Source of the DNA: Pleurodeles waltl
Lineage: Eukaryota > Chordata > Amphibia > Caudata > Salamandridae
Direction: 5' to 3'
DNA: 64,000 bases
Assembly: GCF_031143425.1 (NCBI RefSeq)
Contig: NC_090451.1
Span: 353,470,339-353,534,338, forward strand
The notes under the pieces are model-generated. The model saw nothing but the letters and a program-made list of their open reading frames with translations. It made no database searches and was not told the origin of the DNA. Below are positions 1 to 9,143 of this stretch, piece after piece. Each line of letters begins with the position of its first letter. Position 1 is the stretch's first letter. Both the position numbers and the translations under genes were made by a program.

Positions 1-1711
1 ATCACGCTGTACCCAGCAATGCAGTCTAGCGTGGGGAGGCAAGGACTTACCTCCACCAAACTTGGACTGAAGAGTCACTGGACTGTGGGAGTCACTTGGA
101 CAGAGTTGCTGATTTCCAGGGACCACGCTCGTCGTGCTGAGAGGGAACCCAGAGGACCAGTGATGCAGTCTTTTGTTGCCTGCGGTTGCAGGGGGAAGAT
201 TCCGTCGACCCACGGGAGATTTCTTCAGAGCTCCTGGTGCAGAGAGGAGGCAGGCTACCCCCAGTGCATGCACCACCTGGAAACAGTCGAGAAAGCCGTC
301 AGGATGAAGCAATACAAGGTTGCTCGTAGTCGTCTTGCTACTTTGTTGCGGTTTTGCAGGCGTCCTGAGCAGTCAGCGGTCGATCCTTTGGCAGAAGGTG
401 AAGAGGGAGATGCAGAGGAACTCTGGTGAGCTCTTGCATTCGTTATCTGGTGAGATCTCCAAAGCAGAGACCCTAAATACCCCGAAAAGGAGGTTTGGCT
501 ACCTAGGAAGGAGGATTGGCTACCAAGAGAGGTAAGAGCCTATCAGAAGGAGCCTCTGACGTCACCTGCTGGCACTGGCCACTCAGAGCAGTCCAGTGTG
601 CCACAAACACCTCTGTTTCCAAGAAGACAGAGGTCTGGGACACACTGGAGGAGCTCTGGGCACCTCCCCTGGGAGGTGCAGGTCAGGGGAGTGGTCACTC
701 CCCTTTCCTTTGTCCAGTTTCGAGCCAGAGCAGGGCTGGGAGATCCCTGAACCGGTGTAGACTGGCTTATGCAGAGATGGGCACCATCTGTGCCCATCAA
801 AGCATTTCCAGAGGCTGGGGAGGCTACTCCTCCCCACCCTTCACACCTATTTCCAAAGGGAGAGGGTGTTACACCCTCTCTCAGAGAGAGAAGTCCTTTG
901 TTCTGCCTTCCTGGGCCAGGGCTGCCTGGACCCCAGGAGGGCAGAAACCTGTTTGAGGGGTTGAGAGCAGCAGCAGCTGCAGTGAAGACCCCGGAAAGGC
1001 AGTTTGGCAGTACCCGGGTTCTGTGCTAGAGACTCGGGGGATCATGGAATTGTCCCCCCAATGCCAGAATGGCATTGGGGTGACAATTCCATGATCTTAG
1101 ACATGTTACATGCCCATGTTCGGAGTTACCATTGTGACGCTGTACATAGGTAGTGACCTATGTACAGTGAACGCGTGTAATGGTGTCCCCGCACTCACAA
1201 AGTCTCGGGAATTTGCCCTGAATGATGTGGGGGCACCTTGGCTAGTGCCAGGGTGCCCACACACTAAGTAACTTTGCACCCAACCTTCACCAGGTGATGG
1301 TTAGACATATAGGTGACTTATAAGTTACTTAAGTGCAGCGGTGAATGGCTGTGAAATAACGTGGACGTTATTTCACTCAGGCTGCACTGGCAGGCCTGTG
1401 TAAGAATTGTCAGAGCTCCCTATGGGTGGCAAAATAAATGCTGCAGCCCATAGGGATCTCCTGGAACCCCAATACCCTGGGTACCGCAGTACCATATACT
1501 AGTGAATTACCATAGAGAGCATAACCACTGAGGTTCTGGTTAGCAGAGCCTCAGTGAGACAGTTAGGCATCAGACAGGGAACACATACAGGGCACATACT
1601 TATGAGCACTGGGGCCCTGCCTGGCAGGGTCCCAGTGACACATAGACTAAAACAACATATATACAGTGAAATATGGGGGTAACATGCCAGGCAACATGGT
1701 ACTTTCCTACA
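1..1711 (-). mobile_element. LTR-A copy 1, antisense, truncated by window start
   Basis: This is the 5' part of a long LTR read on the minus strand: it begins TGTAGGAAAGTACC at 1711 and runs leftwards off the window. The same sequence recurs, also antisense, at 42360-44131 and, sense, at 20724-22400. It contains the conserved block with a potential splice donor (GGAG|GTAAGT, antisense near 45) and the palindromic stretch around 1045-1095. Whether it is a solo LTR or part of a full element cannot be told. It interrupts the Harbinger accessory gene that starts again at 1712. The many short ORFs here are not conserved as proteins and I do not call them genes. Confidence 0.85.
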
Positions 1712-2465
1712 GTTCCCCACACACTGGCACATGCCACCACAGACCCTCCCCCCTCAGGAAACACCAGCACAGCACCCACCCTGCGGGCCCATACCTCTGT
1801 CCCCAGGACACGTCAAGCAGCAGTGTGTCCACCACTACAGGGAACCCAGGCACACCCACAAACCCAAGAACATGAGGGACCTGGGGGCAGTGGCAGTGGG
1901 CACACGGTTCAGGGGACAGAGGAACAGGAAAACAGGGGAACAGGAAAACAGGGGAACTGGGAGGACTGCTGTGCGACAGGGGGAGGACAGGCTCAGGGAA
2001 CCCACTCACCACGAGGCTCTCTCCAACATCATGGGAGTGTACAATCATTCCCAGGAGACGATGGAAACGGTACTGGCCAAGTTTCAGGAGACCCAGCAGC
2101 TGCAGGAGGAACACTATTTGGGGATCAGGGAGGAACTCAAGTCCATCAACACCACCCTGGTCACCATTGTAGGGGTGCTGAAGGACCTTGTCAACACCAG
2201 GAGGGACACTGTGGCACAACAAGGGGCCCCTGACACTAGCCTGGATGATGAACTGCCCACCACCTCCGCCGGGGCTAGTGGACAGGAGGCACCGCCACAG
2301 GACCACGACACCAGCACCCCACCCTCTGCAGATGGAGACCCACCCCGCAAACGGTTCCTGAGATCCAGGCACAAGACAGAGAACATTGCCAAGACCCCTG
2401 CCAAGAAATTAGACCACCCTGAATGTCATTCTTCTGTCCCACTACGTCACCCTGTCCATCCTTAA
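1712..2465 (+). pseudogene. Harbinger Myb-like accessory protein, C-terminal part
   Basis: An open frame (Met at 1731; the first coding bases probably belong to an intron or lost exon) ends at 2465. The N-terminal half is Pro/Thr/Gly-rich. The middle holds an amphipathic stretch (residues roughly 90-150, with HSQETMETV and LQEEHYLGIREELKS) that looks coiled-coil and resembles the C-terminal dimerisation segment of Harbinger-type Myb/SANT proteins. The tail is basic (PRKRFLRSRHK), a possible nuclear localisation signal. The SANT/Myb DNA-binding part itself is missing, cut by the LTR at 1711. A polyadenylation signal AATAAA lies near 2599. Function is inferred from layout and resemblance only. 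Confidence 0.5.
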
Positions 2466-2883
2466 ACTGCCCTAGCTCTACTTCCTATGCCCCTTTGGAC
2501 AATGCACCTGTGAAACAAATAGACTGGACTCTGCCATGGACATTCCTCCACCATCACCCCTGACCATTTTACAACCCCCTCCACTAATTTGCACTGAAAT
2601 AAACACCCTTGAATCACAAAACAATCTGGAGTTAGTCTGTGTTTTCACAAATGTGTATTTGCTATAACTAAGGAAAATAGCAATGTCAATTGTATTGTCA
2701 ACATACCTATGTCACACAGCTCTAGTCCATGAGGTAATATAGCAGAGGTCACACAGTGGGACCCACATCTGTGAAATGGAAAGGCAAAGTGACAAGTCAT
2801 ACACTGGGTGAAAATGACAGACATATGATAGGTCTAACAATTGTATGAGATGTGGGAGGCAGTGATGTCTCATTACCTGTGTC

Positions 2884-3480
2884 TCACCGGAAGTATTGCT
2901 GGATAAAGTTGTTTCTGTTGTCGATATCCTCTTCTTCTGCTTCCTCTTCTTCACTGTCCACAGGCTCCACAGCTGCCACAAGACCTCCTTCTGGACTATC
3001 CTCCTGCAGAAAAGGCACCTGTCGTCGCAAAGCCAGGTTGTGCAGCATACAGCAGGCCACGATGATCTGGCACACCTTCTTTGGTGAGTAGTAGAGAGAA
3101 CCACCTGTCATATGGAGGCACCGAAACCTGGCCTTTAGGAGGCCGAAGGTCCTTTCTATCACTCTCCTAGTTCGCCCATGTGCCTCTTTGTAGCGTTCCT
3201 CTGCCCTTGTCCTGGGATTTCTCACTGGAGTCAGTAGCCATGACAGGTTGGGGTACCCAGAGTCACCCGCAAATGTCGAGGGACAACTATTAGACACACA
3301 CTAACCCTTAAGGACAAACCCAGACAATCATTCACAGGGTATAGAGTCCTTGTCCTCACCTGTTAGCCACACACGGTGCCTCTGGAGTTGCCCCATCACA
3401 TAAGGGATTCTGCTATTCCTCAAAATGTAAGCGTCATGCACTGAGCCTGGACATTTGGCGCTCATTTTCCGCGCATTATG
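2884..3480 (-). pseudogene. HARBI1-like PIF/Harbinger transposase, 3' exons
   Basis: The minus strand encodes the C-terminal half of a DDE_Tnp_4 nuclease. The last exon (about 3269-2884) has GDSGYP, WLLTP, a Glu in VIERTFGLLKARFRCL, the KVCQIIVACCMLHN block and an acidic tail ending at a stop at 2884. An upstream exon (about 3470-3361) has PGSVHDAYILRNS. Together these match the DDE core of HARBI1/PIF transposases, which cut and paste DNA with 3-bp target duplications. The exon joint has a good donor (GTGAGG, near 3359), but the acceptor reads CGG where CAG is expected (about 3268-3270), suggesting a mutated site. The N-terminal part with the first catalytic Asp is not found, so I call it a fragment. 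A 130-residue overlapping frame at 2712-3104 is a shadow. Confidence 0.8.
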
Positions 3481-3828
3481 AAGTGTCTGGGTGGGGGAGG
3501 TGGGTTGTGGGTTCCCCTAGGCCAGGGGGAGTTTTGTAGCCAAGGTCCCTTCATGAGGCAGGCTATGTGGCACCCCAACCCCACCAGTGGTAAGAGCCAA
3601 CTACACCTAGTCAGGCTCCTGTGACTTCCATGTGTGCAGCAATCGTGCATAGGCCTTGTACCCCATGTCCCTGAGATTAATTAGGGAACTCTAAGTGCAT
3701 GGCGTAGTGCAGAGGGCTGCTGTGTCCGCCAACGGTAACGGTATTGAATGCGCTGAACATGTCTTCTATCTCCCCTACCCCCACACTTTTTGTGGTCTCC
3801 CTGTTCTTGTGTGCATTAGCATCATCAG
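3481..3828. other. Non-coding stretch between Harbinger genes
   Basis: No coding feature is supported here. It contains transposase intron (a pyrimidine-rich run ending in CAG precedes the exon at about 3470 on minus). It also contains the junction to the next element and, on plus, a good 3' splice acceptor ending at 3828 (CATCATCAG) ahead of the second accessory-protein frame. Confidence 0.5.
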
Positions 3829-5585
3829 GTGGAGGAGCAGTGCCACCGGAGCTGGAGGGAGCTGCATCCCACATGGCCCTGGAGGGTGAGACAACGGAGT
3901 CTGAAGCCACCAGTGGGACCGAGGGCGAGGGGAGCTCCACGGCGGGGACAGGATGTGACATCAGCGACAGCGACTCCTCCTCTTATGGGAGCTCCCTTGC
4001 GGTGGCGGGCCCCTCTGTTCCCCCCGCATCAACAGGTACAGCCGTCACCCCCCCTACCAACACCGCCCTCCCAGCAGCCCCTCAGCGTGTGTCCCGTGGC
4101 CGCTCGCCCAGGAGGGTGGGCATCTCCTTTGCCCCAGGCACCTCAGGCCATGCCCCAGTCGGCCCTGCTGCCCTCAGTGAGGAGGCTATTGACCTCCTGA
4201 AATCCCTCACTGTTGGGAAGTCTACCATTCTGAATGCCATCTAGGGTGTAGAGAGGCAGTTTCAGCAAACAAATGCATACCTGGAGGGCATTCATTCTGG
4301 CCAGGCAGCCCAACAGAGAGCATTTCAGGCTCTGGCCTCAGCACTGATGGCAGCCATTGTCCCTGTGTCCAGCCTTCCCCCTCCAACCTCCTCCACCCAG
4401 ACCCAATCCCCTGTACCTCAGCCTATTCCAAGCACACCATCAGACCAGCATGCACACACCTCAACACACAAGAGTGGCTCTGGCAAACTAAAGCACCACA
4501 CATCCCACAGGCACTCACACAAGCATCATACCCATGCACACATACCAACATCCACTGCCTCCACTGTGTCCTCCTCCTCCACGTCTCCCTCCTCCCTCCC
4601 TGTCTCATCTCCACTTACACCTGCATGCACTACATCATCAGCCACTACCTCCATCACCAGCACACCCATCACCACACACCGCTCACGTGCACTCACCACC
4701 CCCACTACCATCCACACATCCCCTATGTCCTCTACCAGTGTGTCTGTGAGCCCTCCTCCCAAAGTACACAAACGCAGCCACACACCCACCCAACAGCCAT
4801 CCACCTCACAACAGCCTCCAGCCCATGCACCTTCACCCAAAGTCAGCAAACGTACACCTCCTACATCCAAACCCCCTCCATCTACCCATCACAGTGTGTC
4901 TAAAATGCTTTTCCTATCTAATGTTGGCCTCTGTCCTACACCTCCCCCCCCCGTCTGTCCCCTAGGGCCAGCCTTTCCAGGTCCCAACCCAGCACCTCAG
5001 CCACCACATCACCGGGCACAGTGGTGCCAGCAATTGCGGGCTTTTGGAGTGCGCCAAGCAACAGGGCTGCCAGTGTTCCACGGAGCGAGGGCAAGGACAT
5101 TCCGCCACCTCCAAAAGTCAAAAAGTTGCCCACATCCCAGAGGGAGAAGACGAAAACACCTGCCACCAAGGGCTCAGGCAAAACAAAAGTGGATAGTGGC
5201 AAGACAGCTGCACCACCATCCAAGGTCCACGTCGACGCCAACATGCACGGCGGACAAGACCGCCACCAGCACCGCAGTCACTGAGCCCGCCACCAGAACC
5301 GCAGTCAGTGAGCCAGCCACCAGCACCGCCGCCACAAAGACTAGCGCCAGCACCGCAGTCACTGAGCCCGCCACCAGAACCGCCGCCACAAAGACTGCAG
5401 CCAGGACCTATTCCACAGAGCCCGCCGCTAGCACCGATTCCACAGAGCCCGCCGCCAGCACCGATTCCACAGAGCCCGCCGCCAGAACCGATGCCACAGA
5501 GCCCGCCACCAGCACCGATGCCACAGAGTCCGCCGCAAGCACCGCCACTAATGACACCACCGCCAGCGGCCTCGCGACATCCTGA
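3829..5585 (+). pseudogene. Harbinger accessory (Myb-like) protein exon, one stop
   Basis: One reading frame runs from before the acceptor at 3828 to a stop at 5585, broken only by a TAG at 4242-4244. The first part is acidic/Ser-rich, then comes a basic patch (SRGRSPRRVGISF). The sequence around the stop forms a probable amphipathic helix (EEAIDLLKSL, then after the stop RQFQQTNAYLEGIHSGQAAQ), similar in style to the accessory protein at 1712-2465. From about 4350 it becomes Pro/Thr/Ser-rich low complexity with His runs, then Glu-Pro-Ala-Thr repeats. Calling it the Harbinger accessory protein is inference from position and style. The low-complexity tail could equally be an expanded non-coding repeat that happens to stay open. 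Confidence 0.45.
5265..5575 (+). repeat. Short-period GC-rich tandem repeat in the accessory frame
   Basis: Imperfect tandem units of about 27-30 bp (cores such as GAGCCCGCCGCCAGCACCGA) encode repeats of Thr-Glu-Pro-Ala-Ala/Thr. The period is a multiple of three, so the frame stays open across the array. Confidence 0.8.
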
Positions 5586-5694
5586 GCTGGTGGCACCACC
5601 GCAGGCATGGCTGCCATCCCCAGTGGTTAGCCCTCCGAGGCTGGTGGTCAGTTCCAGGAGCCTGGGCAGCTTGCATGTTGCACCACCGTCAGTG

Positions 5695-6535
5695 GAGTGT
5701 CACATCCACTACCTCAGTCCTTGGCAGGATGAAGCACTCTGGGAACAAAGCCCCCTCCAAAACCAGTGGTGAGATACATCCACTACCTCAGTCCTTGGCA
5801 GGATGAAGCACTCTGGGCACCAAGCCCCCTCCAGAACCAGTGGAGATTCACATCCACTACCTCAGTCCTTGGCAGGATGAAGCACTCTGGGCACAAAGCC
5901 CCCTCCAGAACCAGTGGGGAAAGACATCCACCACCTCAGTCCTTGGCAGGATGAAGTACTCTAGGCACCAAGCCTCCTCCAGACCCAGTGGAGAGATACA
6001 TCCACTACCTCAGTCCTTGGCAGGATGAAGCACTCTGGGCACAAAGCCCCCTCCAGAACCAGTGGAGAAAGACATCCACTACCTCAGTCTTTGGCAGGAT
6101 GAAGCACTCTGGGCACCAAGCCCCCTCCAGAACCAGTGGAGAGATACATCCACTACCTTAGTCCTTGGCAGGATGAGGCAGGATGAAGCACTCTGGGCAC
6201 CAAGCCCCCTCCAGAACCAGTGGAGAGATACATCCACTACCTCAGTCATTGGCAGGATGAAGCACTCTGGCCACAAAGCCCCCTCCAGAACCAGTGGAGA
6301 AAGACATCCACTACCTCAGTCCTTGGCAGGATGAAGCACTCTGGGCCAAAGCCCCCTCCAGAACCAGTGGAGAAAGACATCCACTACCTCAGTCCTTGGC
6401 AGGATGAAGCACTCTGGGCACAAAGCCCCCTCCAGAACCAGTGGAGAGCTACATCCACTACCTCAGTCCTTCGCAGGATGAAGCACTCTGGGCACCAAGC
6501 CCCCTCCAGAACCAGTGGAGAAAGTCATCCACTTG
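5695..6535 (+). repeat. 74-bp minisatellite, about 11 copies
   Basis: The phrase CATCCACTACCTCAGTCC recurs at 5703, 5777, 5851 and 5925 and on through about 6525, with a 74-bp period. Each unit also holds GGCAGGATGAAGCACTCTGG and CCCCCTCCAGAACCAGTGG. One unit near 6165-6190 carries a short internal duplication of GGCAGGATGA. As 74 is not a multiple of three, the short ORFs across it are chance frames. Confidence 0.95.
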
Positions 6536-6770
6536 AGAGACTGTGGCTTTGCACTCCCCAGGATAAAGCAGTGGGCAAACCACCCACTGGAGAGACTTGA
6601 GAGACTGTGGCTTTGCACTCCCCAGGATAAAGCAGTGGGCAAACCACCCACTGGAGAGACTTGAGGGACTGTGGCTTTGCACTACCCAGGATAAAGCAGT
6701 GGGCAACCCACCCACTGGAGAGACTTGAGAGACTGTGGCTTTACACTCCCCAGGATACATCAATGGGCAT
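6536..6770 (+). repeat. 64-bp minisatellite, about 4 copies
   Basis: CTGTGGCTTTGCACTCCCCA recurs with little change at 6541, 6605, 6669 and 6733, an exact 64-bp period. The unit shares the words AGGATxAAGCA and CAGTGG with the adjacent 74-bp unit, so the two arrays may have a common origin. Confidence 0.93.
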
Positions 6771-7646
6771 GGAGCCCCCTCGTGGAGCTGGCGTTGTGCA
6801 CTTATCCGGCTGAGGTGCCCCCCTTCCCTTCCTCCTGAGGTGCCTGTTTCATTTCGATCTGATGCCCCAGCAGTGTTCTCTCCGTTTGGAGTGTGGTATC
6901 GAGTGTGGGCCTCGCCCATGCATTATGGGCCCAGTAGTCAACGGACTATGAATGGTGCACTATCCGGACTTGTATAGTTGGTGTACATAATTGTTTATAC
7001 TGTATTTAAAGTTTGGACTAATGGATTTTTCATGATTACAGTCGTTCAACTCATTTCCTTTTGTCATTGTGTTCTTCCAGGGGGGGTTAAGGGGGATAAA
7101 TGTAATGTTGCAGCATGTATTTGTGTGTATGTTGTTGTGGGTGAGGGTGGGGATGGGGGTTTTGCGTGTTGCGTGTGTGTGTCACTCTCTCTTGCCTCCC
7201 CCATCCCCTGTGTTGTAGGTGCAGTACTCACTGTGGTCGTCAACGCTGTTGTCGTTCTTGCTCCTGGTAGAGGAGCAGGAATACTATTGCAGGGAGTATT
7301 TGGAGTTCTGGCTCCATGGCATCCTGGTTCCTCGTGTAATGTGTAGAGGTGAATGTTTTCCCTTCCAAGTCCTGTTTCTGCTGTGTTTTTGTTCACGTTG
7401 GTTCCACCCCAAAAAGGTGGCGGATTGGCCTCTCATAATAGTGTGGGCGGTACATTGCCTTCCGCCTGTCTGTTGGCGGTGACCGCCATGCTGTTTGTTT
7501 CTACCGCCGTGGCAGTCGGTGTGTTAAAGTGGCTGTCTATGTTGGCAGTTTCCGCCATGGTCGTGATTCCATTTTTTTTTTACCGCCGGCCTGTTTGCGA
7601 TCTTACCGCCGCTTTAACACCAACCGCCAGGGTTCTAATGAGGGCC
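6771..7646 (+). other. Non-coding 3' region of Harbinger element 2
   Basis: No coding sequence is supported. The stretch is G/T-rich in 7080-7250 and becomes a dense CCGCC/GGCGG region from 7440, ending in the presumed terminal inverted repeat at 7646. Confidence 0.5.
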
Positions 7647-8507
7647 ATAATCTCTTTGTACATTACATTTTTTTGTTTCAAACAGTGTGGCAAGAGCAGT
7701 TATAAATTCCGTTGGGGTGTTAATCGGTTGTGATCTGGTATCTATAACCAATGTGATCAGTTCAATAGCCTCATCCTGAGGGATGTTGGTATACAGAGCC
7801 TCAATATCGAAGGTCACTAAGAGTTGATTATGTTCATTAAATGGTAATCCTATTTTGTTAATAATGTCCATCGAATCAAAGACATATGCCTGAGTTTGAG
7901 CTACAAAAGGTTTAAGGAAGGTACCTATATATTGAGCCAATTGCCCCAAAATTGAGTGACATGCGGAGACAATATGTCTCCCTGGGGGATTTTCCATATT
8001 TTTATGAAGTTTTGTTAGCATGTAAATAAGGGGCATTCCATCATTTTTGTTAAGGAATTCAAATTCTCTCTTACATATCCATCTGTTATCCAGAGCCTCA
8101 CTTGTGATAGTTTCTATTCTGTGTTAGAGGTCCCGAAAAAGGTCTTCCTTAATTACTCGATAATGATCTTGGTTATTTAACTGTCTCATTACTTCTTGAT
8201 CATATTTGTCTTTATTCCACAAGACTATCCCTCCTCCTTTATCAGTTGTTTTGATGATAATATCCTGATTATTAGGCAAGTTGTAAATCGCCTCCCTTTC
8301 TGCCTTGGCCTGGCTGAAAAAACTTTTTTATTGTTAAGATTATTAATGTCTCTTACTACTAAGTCTTCAAAGACTGCTATTTCAATGGTTAAATCATTTT
8401 TTTCTGGGCAAAAAGTCGATTTTGGTCTAAACCACTATGGTTCACTTCTGTCTCTGCCAGAGGATCGAGGGAAAATGCTTTAAGTCTAACTTTCCGCAGG
8501 AACCTTA
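7647..8507 (-). pseudogene. Penelope-like element reverse transcriptase, middle part
   Basis: On the minus strand the block 8036-7660 encodes YMLTKLHKNMENPPGRHIVS and LVTFDIEALYTNIPQDEA, the PPGRPIVS and motif A (D-x-x-x-L-Y-T-N-I-P) signatures of Penelope-type RTs. Upstream (8507-8100) are further PLE-like residues (FLRKVRLKAF; GGGIVLWNKDKYDQEVMRQL) with frame breaks. PLE RTs prime at broken or telomeric DNA ends and usually carry a GIY-YIG nuclease. Here the gene stops before RT motif C at the Harbinger junction, and no GIY-YIG part is present. Its N-terminal part lies at 20471-20723, beyond the inserted DIRS. Confidence 0.85.
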
Positions 8508-8509
8508 AT

Positions 8510-8897
8510 GTACAAGTTACTTACCTTCGGGCGACTCTGTGGGTGTCGTTGGCGTCATGATGATGTCATAGTCGTATATAGGCGCCACCCCGGCGCACTG
8601 GCGTCAATTTTTTTTCAAGACTTTCCACGCCAGTAGCGCGGAGCCATGAAGAACACAGAGTGGTGCAACAAAACTAGGGCCCTTAAGGGAAAGTTCCTGT
8701 CCCTAGAAATCAGTTCACAGTGCGGGGAGGATGGGCGGGTCGGTAAGGAATCTGCAACTAGAATATGTTTCTACCAGATATATAATTAAAGAAGGTAAGT
8801 AACTTGTACATCTGATAGAGACTTCTAGTTGCAGATTCCTTACCTGTGAATAGATACCCGAGCAAAACCATCCCTGGTGGTGGGCTGCGAACCAAGA
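8510..8897 (-). repeat. DIRS-1 copy right end and internal complementary region
   Basis: Words of the two termini recur here in both orientations: GGTAAGGAATCTGCAACTAG (8743 and, inverted, about 8830-8850) and CAAGTTACTTACC (8512 and, inverted, about 8795). This arrangement matches the terminal repeats plus the internal complementary region that DIRS elements use to template a circular intermediate. Confidence 0.75.
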
Positions 8898-9143
8898 TCA
8901 CACCAAGAAGTCCTGCAGGACCGAACGGCCAAAGTAGCCATCCCTTTGGAACTGATTGTCTAGGCAGTAGTGTTTGGTAAAAGTGTGCAGAGATGCCCAC
9001 GTCGCTGCCCGACAGATGTCCAGGACTGGAATGCCCTGTGCTAATGCGGTGGTAGCAGCAGTAGCGCTGCTGGAGTGAGCGCACAAACCTTTGGGAGGGT
9101 GTTTTTTAGCCAGAGCGTAGCACATTTTGATGCATAAGAGTAA
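8898..9143 (-). pseudogene. DIRS tyrosine recombinase, C-terminal part (after LTR insertion)
   Basis: This is the catalytic C-terminus of the recombinase interrupted at 11642. It has the HxxR-type box AHSSSATAATTALAQG, then ICRAATWASLHTFTKHYCLD with the candidate nucleophile Tyr, then a tail ending at a stop at 8898. Compared with the intact relative at 48774-49898 (AHSTRAVSTPAALFQG), the catalytic Arg of HxxR is Ser, so the enzyme would be dead even without the insertion. The frame continues upstream to the LTR boundary at 9143. Confidence 0.85.

Larger units (their letters stand above)
1712..3655. mobile_element. PIF/Harbinger element 1, 5'-truncated
   Basis: Two genes face each other: a Myb-like accessory protein remnant on plus (1712-2465) and a HARBI1-like transposase on minus (2884-3480). 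A two-protein layout is usual for Harbinger transposons, where the accessory protein assists transposase nuclear import and terminal-repeat binding. The left end is replaced by the LTR-A insertion. The right limit is approximate, because a second accessory-protein fragment starts nearby. No terminal inverted repeat could be assigned to this copy. Confidence 0.6.
3656..7646 (+). mobile_element. PIF/Harbinger element 2, 3' part with right terminal repeat
   Basis: The segment carries an accessory-protein frame (3829-5585), two minisatellites and a GC-rich right end with many CCGCC/GGCGG words (7440-7646). Read inward on minus, the terminal repeat begins GGCCCTCATTAGAACCCTGG, which I take to be the right terminal inverted repeat. 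The sequence changes abruptly to a Penelope RT at 7647. The left terminal repeat was not found, so the element is 5'-truncated, and its own transposase is either lost or is the one at 2884-3480. The left limit is approximate. Confidence 0.6.

Noticed and set aside
1731..2465. 244-codon frame as a complete gene
   Set aside because: Its 5' part is cut by the LTR at 1711, and the DNA-binding domain expected of the family is missing.
4347..5585. Pro/Thr/Ser-rich 412-codon frame as a host mucin-like gene
   Set aside because: It continues the frame of the Harbinger accessory protein, has no splice or promoter context of its own and is low complexity.
5695..6535. Regular 74-bp array resembling a CRISPR or a repeat protein
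   Set aside because: There are no unique spacers; the whole unit repeats. The period is not a multiple of three, so it is a minisatellite.
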